Of a stretch of 64,000 nucleotides of DNA, positions 1 to 9,394 are shown one piece after another. The notes under the pieces are model-generated. The model saw only the letters and a program-made list of their open reading frames with translations, had not been told where the DNA came from and did no database searches. The stretch comes from Tunturibacter gelidoferens (GTDB lineage Bacteria; Acidobacteriota; Terriglobia; Terriglobales; Acidobacteriaceae). Position 1 is the first letter of the stretch. Each line of letters opens with the position of its first letter. The position numbers and the translations under genes were made by a program. The stretch is from the NCBI RefSeq assembly GCF_040358255.1, contig NZ_CP132938.1, positions 1,116,001 through 1,180,000 of the forward strand, in the 5' to 3' direction.

Positions 1-968
1 GAGCGGTCGGTGAGGTTGGTGACCTGGAGGCCGCAGACTTGCTTGTTCCAGAGCGGCGAAGGGTGGACGATGGATTCGAGTTGCTGGCGAAGGTCCTCTA
101 CTGGGATGGAATAGTCGACGTAGAGGAAGGCGGTGCCCATGATGTCGGAGGACTCGCGGGTCCAGTTCTGGAAGGAGTTTTCGATGAAGTAGCTCAGGGG
201 CACGATGAGGCGGCGGAGGTCCCAGATGCGGATGACGACGTAGGCGGAGTTGATCTCTTCGACGCGGCCCCACTCGCCCTGGACTACGACGACGTCGTCG
301 ATGCGGAGGGGCTCGGTGACGGCGATCTGGAGGCCGGCGAAGAAGTTTGCGGCGGTGGATTTGGCGGCAGTGGCGAGGATGAGGGAGGCGATGCCGGCGG
401 AGGCGAGCAGTCCGGAGCCGTAGTGCCAGATGCGCGGGTCGTTGAAGGTCCAGAGGAGGGCGCCGATGTCGATGATGACCACGAAGCTGATGAGCATTCG
501 GCGGAAGAGCTGGAACTGGGTGTGGACGCGACGGGCCTGGATGTTGTTTTCGGCGTTGAGGTCGTATCGCCGGAGCATGATGGACTGGAGGACGTAGATG
601 CAGCCGACGGCGAACCAGCCGAGGGCGGCGACCATCGCCATGATGAGGCCCTGACGGATGGTGTCTTCGAGCTTGTCAGGCAGTCCGGGGATGATGGGGA
701 GGATGATGAGGAGACAGGTGAGGAAGAAGATGGCGCGGGCTGGTTTGCCGAGATAACGCTGGAGTCCCCAGCCGAGAGTTTTGTTCTCTTCTTCTTTGCG
801 GCGCAGTATGCGGAACAGGACGTAATGCACCACGTTTGCGAGCACGATGGCGGTGCAGAAGAGGAAGATAGCCAAGAACCAGGTGTGGCGAAAGTGAGGG
901 AACGCAAGCGCGAGCGAATCTATGTGCGATGCAGTGAAGCTGGTCGGGCTATGAGTGAGTCGATTCAA
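1..968 (-). CDS. MscS-family mechanosensitive ion channel (3' end cut by window edge)
   Basis: The minus-strand frame is open from a stop upstream of 968 to the window edge, about 322 codons without the C-terminus. A TTG start at 968 is preceded by AAGGAG about ten bases upstream; no ATG fits. The protein has four hydrophobic segments (near residues 23-45, 75-95, 105-125, 150-170) and then an Ala/Gly-rich pore helix (LLASAGIASLILATAAKS). After that comes the beta-domain signature of MscS proteins, with DDVVVVQGEWGRVEEI followed by VPLSYFIENSFQNW. The family forms inner-membrane tension-gated channels that release solutes after osmotic downshift. The long N-terminal membrane part suggests a YnaI/MSL-like member rather than a minimal MscS. 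The family call is firm; ion preference and total length cannot be read here. Confidence 0.9.
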   Translation of the reverse strand, partial: MNRLTHSPTSFTASHIDSLALAFPHFRHTWFLAIFLFCTAIVLANVVHYVLFRILRRKEEENKTLGWGLQRYLGKPARAIFFLTCLLIILPIIPGLPDKLEDTIRQGLIMAMVAALGWFAVGCIYVLQSIMLRRYDLNAENNIQARRVHTQFQLFRRMLISFVVIIDIGALLWTFNDPRIWHYGSGLLASAGIASLILATAAKSTAANFFAGLQIAVTEPLRIDDVVVVQGEWGRVEEINSAYVVIRIWDLRRLIVPLSYFIENSFQNWTRESSDIMGTAFLYVDYSIPVEDLRQQLESIVHPSPLWNKQVCGLQVTNLTDR

Positions 969-1052
969 GGTTGCCCGTCTCTCCTTCGTCGGTTAGATGT
1001 AACGAAGCTGAGAGCATTTTAATATCCGGCAACTCGGCTGCGTGTGACAGCA

Positions 1053-1964
1053 CTATTTATGTTGAAGGTAGTCGAGACCGTCGAGGACCGCCTTCTCGAG
1101 GGCGATGCGCTGGTCGGAGTAGGAGTGGTCGGTGGCCATGTGGATTGCGGTGACCTCTTGGTTGCCGGCTTTGTGGAGGGCTTCAACGAAGGCGTCGTTG
1201 GAGGGTGCGAGGCCGTCGTCAGAGGTGATGACGAGGATGGGGCGGGTGGCGAGCTTGGGGGCGAGAGCGGGGATATTCCATGCGGTTGCGTTGGCGACGA
1301 CCTCTTTGGCGAGGCTTTCGGGCGTGCATCCGGCGAGCGGGGCCATGCCTTCTGCAGCGAGGTGTGAGGCGAGAGCGGCGACTGCGGCGTCTCTCTGATC
1401 GGGTTTGATGGATTGAACCCTGTCAACGCCCATATCGGCTGCGGAGATGAGGCCGACGGCTTTGATGGCGGGGTCTTGTGCGGCGACGTAGCGGGCTATG
1501 AAGCCACCCATACTGTGGCCGACGAGAACGATAAAGGACGGATCGGAGTGAAGCTTCTTTGCGTTGGCGGGGTCGCGCAGGTAGGCGATGGCGGATTGGG
1601 TGTCCTCGATGGAGTGGGTGAAAGAGAAGTCGCCGGGGGAGCCCCAGGAGCCGCGGTAGTCGAAGTAGACGACGTCCCAGCCGTCGCGGCGGATGGCCTG
1701 GGCGAGATCGAGATTTTTCTCGTTCCCGGGGAAGCCGTGAAGTAGGAGGACCACGGGATGTGGGCCTGGGCCGGGAGCGATGTAGGCAAGTGCGTTGAGG
1801 AGGGCTCCGTGGCTGGGGATCTGGAAGGTTTCGAAGGCGGCGGGGTTGGTCTTGTCGTGGGCGGGGTCAGTTGTGATGGCGGTGGGAAGCTGCTGAGCAT
1901 GGGACGGAAGGGAAAGTGTCGCACAGAGAAGCATGCTGGCGGCAATGATCTTGAGGATAGACAT
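1053..1964 (-). CDS. secreted alpha/beta hydrolase
   Basis: The 303-residue protein has a Sec signal peptide (hydrophobic stretch up to SHAQQ, residues 1-24) and an alpha/beta hydrolase fold. Visible elements are LLLHGFPGNEK (oxyanion region), the nucleophile elbow GHSMGG, an acid in TSDDGLAP and the histidine in ATDHSYSD near the C-terminus, so the triad looks complete. It is probably a periplasmic or outer esterase or peptidase-like hydrolase; the substrate cannot be inferred. It is transcribed away from the 2010 gene, with only about 45 bp between the two starts, so their promoters must overlap or lie inside the genes. Confidence 0.85.
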   Translation of the reverse strand: MSILKIIAASMLLCATLSLPSHAQQLPTAITTDPAHDKTNPAAFETFQIPSHGALLNALAYIAPGPGPHPVVLLLHGFPGNEKNLDLAQAIRRDGWDVVYFDYRGSWGSPGDFSFTHSIEDTQSAIAYLRDPANAKKLHSDPSFIVLVGHSMGGFIARYVAAQDPAIKAVGLISAADMGVDRVQSIKPDQRDAAVAALASHLAAEGMAPLAGCTPESLAKEVVANATAWNIPALAPKLATRPILVITSDDGLAPSNDAFVEALHKAGNQEVTAIHMATDHSYSDQRIALEKAVLDGLDYLQHK

Positions 1965-2009
1965 GCGTTGATTGTAGATAAGTTACGGTAGTCCTCATAG
2001 AATGTATTC

Positions 2010-2708
2010 GTGAGAATCCGTAATCAGATTAGGTCAGGCTGGATAGTGACTGCCTGCTGGATATGGACAATGACGTCTGTAATGCCGACTAGAGCGCAAG
2101 GGATTCCCGGCAATGACAGCGGTTGGATGAATTTGTCGCGGGTAAGCCACAACAGCTCACTGATGTTCATCAAGAAAGACGCTACCTGTGAGAGAGGGGC
2201 TGTTTTGAAAGTTGATGCATCAAGTGTAACGGTAACCCGATTTGAGAAGAAAGACGTGACCATTCAAATAGGGGACTTACTGCAGGTTGGTGAGGGTGGT
2301 CCGCATAACCTTGTATTCAATGCGCGTTCTTCTTGGAGCGATGTGATCGGTGCTAAACCTGGTCACGCAGAAGCACTATCGATCACAAAGAAAGATGGCA
2401 CGAAATACACGGGCAGACCTGTTTCAGTCTCGGGTACCGAGATTACTCTCAAGAGCCTTGCGCGGACCGAAACACTTGCGAAGGCAGACATAGCAACCAT
2501 CGATTACATACGCCAAAAGCCATTGACGGACAGCGAAGAGTACCTGTTGCAGGAAGCGCCCTACCTGTTGTTATTTTCTCCAAAGAGTTATGTAGTTGCT
2601 ATGGGGCTGTCACCCAAGCTGGATGTACGCCTGTTCGATGCATCGAAGCCCGAGGACAACTCAAAAGTGGGTTGTAACCAAGGGAAATCTGAACCGCATC
2701 TAAAATAG
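2010..2708 (+). CDS. hypothetical secreted protein upstream of mnmG
   Basis: The ORF starts with GTG and encodes 232 residues. The N-terminus looks like a signal peptide (basic MRIRNQIR, hydrophobic segment, cleavage near TRAQG). The rest is polar, beta-rich and contains a segment ([21 protein letters not shown]) resembling small SH3-like or LSm-like strand patterns. No catalytic motif is visible and I do not recognise the family. The stop codon is four bases before the mnmG ATG, so the two are likely cotranscribed although the functions look unrelated. A+T content is somewhat higher than in the neighbours, which may indicate later acquisition. Confidence 0.6.
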   Translation: MRIRNQIRSGWIVTACWIWTMTSVMPTRAQGIPGNDSGWMNLSRVSHNSSLMFIKKDATCERGAVLKVDASSVTVTRFEKKDVTIQIGDLLQVGEGGPHNLVFNARSSWSDVIGAKPGHAEALSITKKDGTKYTGRPVSVSGTEITLKSLARTETLAKADIATIDYIRQKPLTDSEEYLLQEAPYLLLFSPKSYVVAMGLSPKLDVRLFDASKPEDNSKVGCNQGKSEPHLK

Positions 2709-2712
2709 AACT

Positions 2713-4731
2713 ATGACCTTTTCGGAACAGTTCGATGTGGTGGTGGTGGGTGCTGGGCACGCTGGTTGCGAGGCGGCGATGGCCTCTGCGCGAATGGGAC
2801 TTCGTACTGCGATCTTTACGTTGAATCTTGATCTAATTGCGCAGATGAGCTGCAATCCTGCGATTGGTGGGATTGCCAAAGGCCATTTGGTGCGTGAGGT
2901 GGATGCGCTGGGTGGGGTGATGGGCGAGGTCGCAGATGCTACGGGGATACAGTTTCGTCTGTTGAATACTTCGCGGGGGCCGGCGGTGTGGTCGCCGAGG
3001 GCGCAGTGCGATAAGGCGCTGTATCGCGTGAAGATGCGCGAGGTGCTGGAGGGGCAGAAGAATCTGTTTATCAAGCAGGCCGAGGTGGTGGATCTGATTG
3101 TGGAGGACAGCGAGTCGGCTAATCAGCGAGTCAGCCAATCAGCGAGTCAGCCAGTCAGCGAGTTTTCTCCGAAGCGAGTTGTGCGCGGGTTGAAGTTGCG
3201 GGATGGCCGCGTGATTCATGCTGCGGCGACGATTGTTACGACGGGAACGTTTCTGAATGGGTTGATTCATTGCGGGGAGCAGCAGTACACGGCGGGGCGG
3301 AGTGGAGAGCCAGCCAGTGTATTGCTGGGAGAGGCGCTGAAGCGGCTGGGGTTGCGCGAGTGCCGTTTGAAGACGGGGACGCCGCCGCGGCTCGATGGTC
3401 GCACGATCGATTGGAGCCAGTTTCAGGAGCAACCGGGGGATGAAGATCCAACGCCGTTCAGCTTTCGCACGAAGGAGATTCCGCTGCGGCAGATCAACTG
3501 CCATATCGCGCATACGACGCCGGAGACGCTGCGGCTGATTCGCGAGAATGTGCATCGGTCGCCGATGTATACGGGGCAGATCGAGGCGATTGGGCCGCGA
3601 TATTGTCCGTCGATTGAAGACAAGATCGTGCGGTTTCCGGAGAAGTCGCGGCACCAGTTTTTTCTGGAGCCGGAGGGGTTGAATACGCATGAGGTCTACA
3701 TCAACGGCATGAGCACGAGCCTGCCGATGGAGATTCAGGCGGCGATGGTGCGGTCGATACCGGGGCTCGAAAATGCGGAGATGCTGCGTCCGGGATATGC
3801 GATTGAGTATGACGCGATTGATCCGACGGAGCTGGATCGTACGCTGCGGGTGAAGTCGTTTGCAGGACTCTATCTGGCTGGGCAGATCAATGGGACGAGT
3901 GGATATGAAGAGGCGGCGTGTCAGGGACTGATGGCGGGGATCAATGCGGCGCTGGCGGTGCGGGGCGAGGATGGCTTTACGCTGGATCGGACCGAGGCCT
4001 ATACGGGGATTCTGATTGATGACCTGATCAGCAAGGGGACGAATGAGCCTTACCGGATGTTTACTTCACGCGCGGAGTTTCGGCTTCACCTGCGGATTGA
4101 TAATGCGGATAGCAGGCTGACTCCGCATGGGCGGCGGCTGGGGCTTATCGATGATGCTGCGTGGGCGGAGTATGAGGCGAAGCAGGCTCGGGCGGTTGCG
4201 TTTGAGAGGCTACTGGGTTCGGCGCGGGTGAAGGCGGAGGAGTTGCCGGTTGCGCTGAAGGAGAGGCTGGATGGCGATGCGGCTGGGGTTAGCGGGCAGA
4301 CGTTTGCGCAGCTTTTGAAGCGGCCTGAGGTGCCGATCGAAGAGGTTGCCCCGGTGCTTCGGGAGAGATTGCGGGATGGGGATGAGGCGCTTGGGGGTTG
4401 GGTGGCGGCGATGGATGTTGCCGGGGATTCGAAGCTGCCGGCCTGGGTTCGGAATGAGATGAAGACGGTGGAGACGGAGATCAAGTACTCGGGGTATCTG
4501 GACCAGCAGCGGCGCTCGATGGAGAAGATGCGGAGGGCGGAGAGACGGGCGATTCCGGGGTGGTTCGATTATTCGACGGTGAGTGGTTTGTCGAGTGAGA
4601 TGAAAGAGATTCTTTCGCGGGTGCGGCCGCAGACGATTGGGCAGGCTAGCCGTATTGCAGGGGTTACGCCTGCGGCGGTTAGTTTGATTCACGTTTATAT
4701 CGAGATTCAGGGCAGGGCGCGCGTGGCTTAG
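2713..4731 (+). CDS. mnmG: tRNA uridine-34 5-carboxymethylaminomethyl modification enzyme MnmG (GidA)
   Basis: MnmG is the FAD enzyme that, with the GTPase MnmE, adds the carboxymethylaminomethyl group to the wobble uridine of several tRNAs. The 672-residue product starts with the dinucleotide-binding motif [13 protein letters not shown]. It also has the family segments [51 protein letters not shown] and [13 protein letters not shown], and the helical C-terminal domain that contacts MnmE and tRNA. Length is slightly above the usual 620-650 because of a short insert at residues 132-150 made of a 16-bp tandem repeat, placed in a beta-hairpin loop of the FAD domain. No MnmE gene lies in the window. 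Confidence 0.97.
   Translation: MTFSEQFDVVVVGAGHAGCEAAMASARMGLRTAIFTLNLDLIAQMSCNPAIGGIAKGHLVREVDALGGVMGEVADATGIQFRLLNTSRGPAVWSPRAQCDKALYRVKMREVLEGQKNLFIKQAEVVDLIVEDSESANQRVSQSASQPVSEFSPKRVVRGLKLRDGRVIHAAATIVTTGTFLNGLIHCGEQQYTAGRSGEPASVLLGEALKRLGLRECRLKTGTPPRLDGRTIDWSQFQEQPGDEDPTPFSFRTKEIPLRQINCHIAHTTPETLRLIRENVHRSPMYTGQIEAIGPRYCPSIEDKIVRFPEKSRHQFFLEPEGLNTHEVYINGMSTSLPMEIQAAMVRSIPGLENAEMLRPGYAIEYDAIDPTELDRTLRVKSFAGLYLAGQINGTSGYEEAACQGLMAGINAALAVRGEDGFTLDRTEAYTGILIDDLISKGTNEPYRMFTSRAEFRLHLRIDNADSRLTPHGRRLGLIDDAAWAEYEAKQARAVAFERLLGSARVKAEELPVALKERLDGDAAGVSGQTFAQLLKRPEVPIEEVAPVLRERLRDGDEALGGWVAAMDVAGDSKLPAWVRNEMKTVETEIKYSGYLDQQRRSMEKMRRAERRAIPGWFDYSTVSGLSSEMKEILSRVRPQTIGQASRIAGVTPAAVSLIHVYIEIQGRARVA
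3108..3163 (+). repeat. 3.5 copies of a 16-bp tandem repeat inside mnmG
   Basis: Units start at 3108, 3124, 3140 and 3156 (half copy), with consensus CAGCGAGTCAGCCAAT. Units two and three differ by one base. The period is not a multiple of three, so translation gives a Ser/Gln-rich non-repeating peptide ([19 protein letters not shown]). Gain or loss of a single unit would shift the mnmG frame. Confidence 0.9.
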
Positions 4732-4745
4732 TTTTGTGCCCTCGG

Positions 4746-4800
4746 GTGTCCTGCCGGACGGGCGCCCTGCGCGGGCGGCGGTCACTTTCGTGACGTGTGT
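4746..4800. repeat. dispersed palindromic repeat B, copy 1 (3' of mnmG)
   Basis: This begins with GTGTCCTGCCGGACGGGC 15 bases after the mnmG stop and continues through an internal hairpin GTCAC/GTGAC. The first 50 or so bases match copies at 14340 and 16249 closely; the remainder up to about 4862 is diverged. The position immediately 3' of a gene suggests a transcript-end or REP-like element. Confidence 0.75.
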
Positions 4801-4884
4801 ACCTTCTGGCTGAGTGAGGTGTGTCGGCCCTCCAGATGTAACCGCTGGCGGGGTTTGGGCGTCCAAGTTGGGAAGGGTTGGTGC

Positions 4885-5583
4885 ATGATGGGTTCTTTCA
4901 AGACAAGTTTGATTCTGCTGGCTGTGGTGGTGGTCGCGTTGATTTTATTTGGAAGGGGAAAGAGTATGGTGATGGGCGCAGAGCGGAGGGAGCCGATTCC
5001 GGCTCCTGTGATGGATGAGCCACATGCGGCGGTGGGGCATGAGACTGCAGTGTTTGCGGGTGGATGCTTCTGGGGCGTACAGACTGTGTTTCAGCGGGTG
5101 AAAGGCGTTACGGCTACGACTGCGGGGTATTCGGGTGGATCTGCGTCGACGGCTACTTATGACCAGGTTTCGTCTGAGGGTACGGGGCATGCGGAGTCGG
5201 TGAAGATTGTGTTTGATCCGGCGAAGGTTAGCTACGGGACGCTGCTGCGGATCTTCTTTTCGGTGGTGCATGATCCTACGCAGTTGAACCGGCAGGGGCC
5301 GGATGTGGGGACTTCTTATCGGTCGGTGATCTTTTATACGACTCCGGGGCAGGAGAAAGTGGCTAAGGCCTATATCTCTCAGCTGGATGCGGCGCATGTG
5401 TTTCCCAAGCCGATTGTGACCGAGGTTACGCCGCTGAAGGCTTTCTATGACGGCGAGGACTATCACCAGGACTATGCGGAGAAGAATCCCAACAATCCGT
5501 ACATCCAAGTGTGCGATGTACCGAAGATGGCGGCGCTGAAGCAGCAGTTTCCTGATCTTTTTCAGGATTACAAGCACAAATAA
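4885..5583 (+). CDS. msrA: peptide-methionine (S)-S-oxide reductase MsrA, membrane-anchored
   Basis: MsrA repairs methionine-S-sulfoxide in proteins using a catalytic cysteine recycled through disulfides. The active-site motif GGCFWG is present, as are TAGYSGG, the DPTQLNRQGPDVGTSYRS segment and YHQDYAEKNP. A downstream cysteine in QVCDVP is a candidate resolving residue. The start at 4885 is chosen because GGAAGGG lies seven bases upstream; the longer in-frame extension to 4795 runs into repeat B and is unlikely to be translated. The 232-residue product has an N-terminal hydrophobic anchor (SLILLAVVVVALILF), so the enzyme probably acts outside the cytoplasm, unlike the usual cytosolic MsrA. 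A terminator follows directly. Confidence 0.93.
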   Translation: MMGSFKTSLILLAVVVVALILFGRGKSMVMGAERREPIPAPVMDEPHAAVGHETAVFAGGCFWGVQTVFQRVKGVTATTAGYSGGSASTATYDQVSSEGTGHAESVKIVFDPAKVSYGTLLRIFFSVVHDPTQLNRQGPDVGTSYRSVIFYTTPGQEKVAKAYISQLDAAHVFPKPIVTEVTPLKAFYDGEDYHQDYAEKNPNNPYIQVCDVPKMAALKQQFPDLFQDYKHK

Positions 5584-5593
5584 TTTTGGGCTG

Positions 5594-5620
5594 GCGGGCC
5601 TGCGACGGAGGCCCGCTTTT
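5594..5620 (+). terminator. rho-independent terminator after msrA
   Basis: An 8-bp perfect stem GCGGGCCT/AGGCCCGC (5594-5601, 5609-5616) with a 7-base loop is followed by TTTT, eleven bases after the msrA stop. Confidence 0.85.
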
Positions 5621-5780
5621 GCAGGGGGTTTTGCGAAATTGTGGTGTTTGAACCTGGTTTTTTGTGTGGCTGGGTGTGGTGGGATGTGTGGTGAATGTGG
5701 TGTTTTAGCACCACACATTTGGGTGGCTAAAAATACGCCAGGTTTTGAGATTTATTTTGGCGGGGTGGCGCGTGTGCGCG

Positions 5781-5903
5781 AAATGCGGGGGGCTTGACGG
5801 ATACCGCAGCATGCATCGGTTCGCTGCAAGTGAGAGATGTGGCCGCAATCCACTGCGCGACAGACGGTGAGGCTGTCTGCCGCTTCGGTCGAGATGACGA
5901 AGT
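5781..5903. repeat. dispersed repeat A, copy 1, with variable hairpin
   Basis: The first 75 or so bases (AAATGCGG...CAATCCACTGCG) closely match 18637-18712. They are followed by a hairpin (5857-5865 with 5875-5883, loop GGTGAGGCT, one mismatch) and the flank CTTCGGTCGAGATGACGA. The flanks are conserved with the copies at 18637 and 51041 while the stem sequence differs. Together with the next two entries it fills most of the 519-bp gap between msrA and the DUF5076 gene; I see no coding region there. Confidence 0.8.
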
Positions 5904-5944
5904 TTGAGACGGGTTTAGGGGAGGAACAACGGCAAAGGACTAAA

Positions 5945-5980
5945 TACGGGGATCCTTCACTCCGTTCAGGATGACGACTC
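5945..5980. repeat. short hairpin repeat (ATGACGAC type)
   Basis: AAATACGGGGATCCTTC...TTCAGGATGACGAC, where ATCCT pairs with AGGAT. It is almost the same as 50985-51016, where the pairing is ATTCT with AGAAT. The two changed positions in the stem are compensatory. Confidence 0.7.
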
Positions 5981-6051
5981 GAAAGGGATGACGATTCGAG
6001 CAGGAGGACGGCTCGAACAGATTGACGACTTGAACAGGATGACGGCTCGAA
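5967..6051. repeat. five degenerate tandem copies of a 17-bp unit
   Basis: Units begin at 5967, 5984, 6001, 6018 and 6035 with no indels; the consensus is CAGGATGACGRCTCGAA. The unit equals the 3' flank of the preceding hairpin repeat, so the array looks like local amplification of that flank. A decayed sixth unit may follow. Confidence 0.85.
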
Positions 6052-6102
6052 AAGGGCTGCAGCTCTGGGCAGGAGACGGGTTTCAACGGAGCAGAGTGCG
6101 GG

Positions 6103-6402
6103 TTATTGGGTGACTTCGCCCTCGGGTTCGTCGGTGGGGTTTTCGATCTCGGCTTCGAAGCCTTCGAGGAGGCGGTTGAGGAAGGCTTCGGGGTCGGTGT
6201 CCTTGTTTTGCAGCTGGTGGGCGAGGGCGATGTGGCGGGCGAGGTCAGCGAGGACGATGCCCCAGGCGAAGGGGTCCTCCCAGGCTCCGCTGCGGATGCT
6301 GACGTGCTGGCCCTGTTCGGCGATCCAGACGCGGAGGACCTCGAAGGAGGCTTTGTCGCGTTGGGCTTGCTCGGGAATGGCTAGAACCTTTTCGACGCCC
6401 AT
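6103..6402 (-). CDS. DUF5076-like small protein
   Basis: The true start is ATG at 6402, with AGGAG six bases upstream; the longer reading frame to 6645 would run through the divergent dnaB promoter. The 99-residue cytosolic protein contains LRVWIAEQGQHVSI, a WEDPFAWGIVLADLARHIA segment and an acidic C-terminal tail (EIENPTDEPEGEVTQ). These match what I recall of the DUF5076 family, whose function is unknown. No signal or membrane segment is seen. It is divergent from dnaB with a 225-bp shared upstream region. Confidence 0.7.
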   Translation of the reverse strand: MGVEKVLAIPEQAQRDKASFEVLRVWIAEQGQHVSIRSGAWEDPFAWGIVLADLARHIALAHQLQNKDTDPEAFLNRLLEGFEAEIENPTDEPEGEVTQ

Positions 6403-6426
6403 TATTGCTCCTGCGGAAGTTTGTTT

Positions 6427-6452
6427 GTCGTTAACGAATAGCCTATAACGAC
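6427..6452. promoter_or_regulatory. inverted repeat upstream of the DUF5076 gene
   Basis: GTCGTTA (6427-6433) and TAACGAC (6446-6452) form a perfect 7-bp inverted repeat with a 12-bp spacer in the divergent DUF5076/dnaB region. The left arm overlaps the palindrome CGTTAACG. This could be an operator; no regulator can be assigned. Confidence 0.35.
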
Positions 6453-6627
6453 TTTCTGTGGAGGCTGAAAACACAGACTCACGAGGGCTGGTGTGGGGCA
6501 TCCGGCTTGGTTCTCTGGATGTGGGTGGGTGTGGCCGGGCGGCGTAGACTGAAATCTGCCCGACAGCTGGGTAATCCACAGAAATGCGCCGCCTTCCGCA
6601 GGCTGGCATTCGATAATTTAGGACTTC

Positions 6628-8007
<1,380 letters not shown>

Positions 8008-8021
8008 GCGCGGGGAAGCCG

Positions 8022-8073
8022 ACGCGAAGGTTCGCGTGGGCGGTGGGCAAATGACGAGAAGCGCGTTTCTCGT
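8022..8073. terminator. two hairpins downstream of dnaB
   Basis: ACGCGAA/TTCGCGT (8022-8037) and ACGAGAA/TTCTCGT (8054-8073) are perfect 7-bp inverted repeats just after the dnaB stop. Neither is followed by a clear T run, so a termination role between the convergent genes is only probable. Confidence 0.4.
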
Positions 8074-8183
8074 TACTTATCCAATTTGGAGAAGCGTAAA
8101 TCAAGGTTGATGAGTGCATAGGCCTGATGTCATCAACGTAGCAATGAAATTTCTGTCAGACGGATCTTGTATGGTCTGAAGGT

Positions 8184-9188
8184 TCAGAGGGCAGCATCAA
8201 CCTCATTACCGTGAGGGATGGTGATAACGATTTTCCCTTGTGCATGTCCTTCTTCGCGATAACAGAGGGCTTCAGCTACTTCGGCTAGTGGGTATCGCCT
8301 GTCTATCACAGGTACGATCTTTCTGGCTTCGAGAAGGTCCTTGAGAAGAAGCAGATCCGTTACGTTGACCTTCGCAATGAAGAAACGCACTTTCTTGTTG
8401 CCGATCAACGATAGAAGCGGCCTCAGTGAGATCGCCTGGAACATTCGAGCTAAACCACCTCCAGCCCACACAAAGATTCCGTCCTGATTGAGCGCACGCC
8501 TGTAATCGAGAATCGAATGATGGGCGTTCGCCCCGAGGATCAGATCGTATCGCAACCCGCTTAGCGTGAAATTTTCTCGTGTGTAATCGATCACATGGTC
8601 CGCACCGATTGATCGCGCCATGTCTACATTTCGCGGGCTGCATACGGCGGTCACTTCGGCCCCGAATGATTTGGCAATCTGGACAGCGAACGTACCCACG
8701 CCACCCGATGCGCCGTCGATCAGAACTTTCTGGCCGGGCTGGATCTGACCGTGATCGCGTAGACCCTGAAGAGCAGTAATCGCAGCTACGGGCACGGCTG
8801 CTGCTTGCTCGAACGACAGATTGGATGGCTTCGGCGCAAGGCTGTCTTGCTGAGTACATACGTACTCAGCAAATCCTCCCTGGCCTTTTCCCGTGAACGA
8901 TGCCCCAAAGACTTCATCGCCCGGCTGAAATCGCTTTATATCCCGGCCGACCGATTCAATTCGCCCCGCATAATCAGCGCCAGCTATCTTGTGTGTCGGT
9001 CTGAGAAGCCTTCCAAGGCTCGGAACGAAAAACAAGGGCCCTCTAATTGTGAAACCGTCGAGCGGATTGACGGACGAGGCATACAGCTTGACTAAGACCT
9101 CCGCCTCAGTCGGCTCTGGTGTCGCCACCTCTCTGAGCTGCAGCACATCCAGCGGCGGGCCGTATTTCCTGGTAACGACGGCGTTCAA
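8184..9188 (-). CDS. NAD(P)-dependent MDR oxidoreductase (quinone-reductase type)
   Basis: The product is a medium-chain dehydrogenase/reductase of the zinc-free quinone oxidoreductase type. A TTG start at 9188 is preferred: AAGGGAG lies nine bases upstream and the protein then begins LNAVVTRKYGPP, the normal family N-terminus (334 residues). Motifs include SSVNPLD, AGADYAGRIESVG, GDEVFG and the nucleotide-binding GASGGVGTFAVQIAKSFGA. No structural or catalytic zinc ligands are evident. The likely reaction is NAD(P)H-dependent reduction of a quinone or enone; the substrate is unknown. It is convergent with dnaB. Confidence 0.85.
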   Translation of the reverse strand: MNAVVTRKYGPPLDVLQLREVATPEPTEAEVLVKLYASSVNPLDGFTIRGPLFFVPSLGRLLRPTHKIAGADYAGRIESVGRDIKRFQPGDEVFGASFTGKGQGGFAEYVCTQQDSLAPKPSNLSFEQAAAVPVAAITALQGLRDHGQIQPGQKVLIDGASGGVGTFAVQIAKSFGAEVTAVCSPRNVDMARSIGADHVIDYTRENFTLSGLRYDLILGANAHHSILDYRRALNQDGIFVWAGGGLARMFQAISLRPLLSLIGNKKVRFFIAKVNVTDLLLLKDLLEARKIVPVIDRRYPLAEVAEALCYREEGHAQGKIVITIPHGNEVDAAL

Positions 9189-9394
9189 TGAGCCACGCTC
9201 CCTTCGACAATGCGAGAAATGTAGCATAGTCGTGGATGGCCACTCTACCGCACGGATTCTCAATTGGTGCTAAATCGCCAATGTACTCATCCATGAAAGG
9301 TAAGTCTCGATAAGTCGGCTTCTCGTCAGAAGCGTTCGGTGGCGAAAAGCGCGTTTGCGGTTACCGATCATAAGAGGCTTTCGATGGAGGGCGG

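Noticed and set aside
39..1022. Plus-strand frame of 327 codons at the left edge
   Set aside because: Acidic low-complexity translation typical of the opposite strand of a G+C-rich gene; the minus strand encodes an MscS channel here.
5967..6051. CRISPR array suggested by regular repeats
   Set aside because: Units are 17 bp and directly abutting, with no unique spacers and no cas genes.
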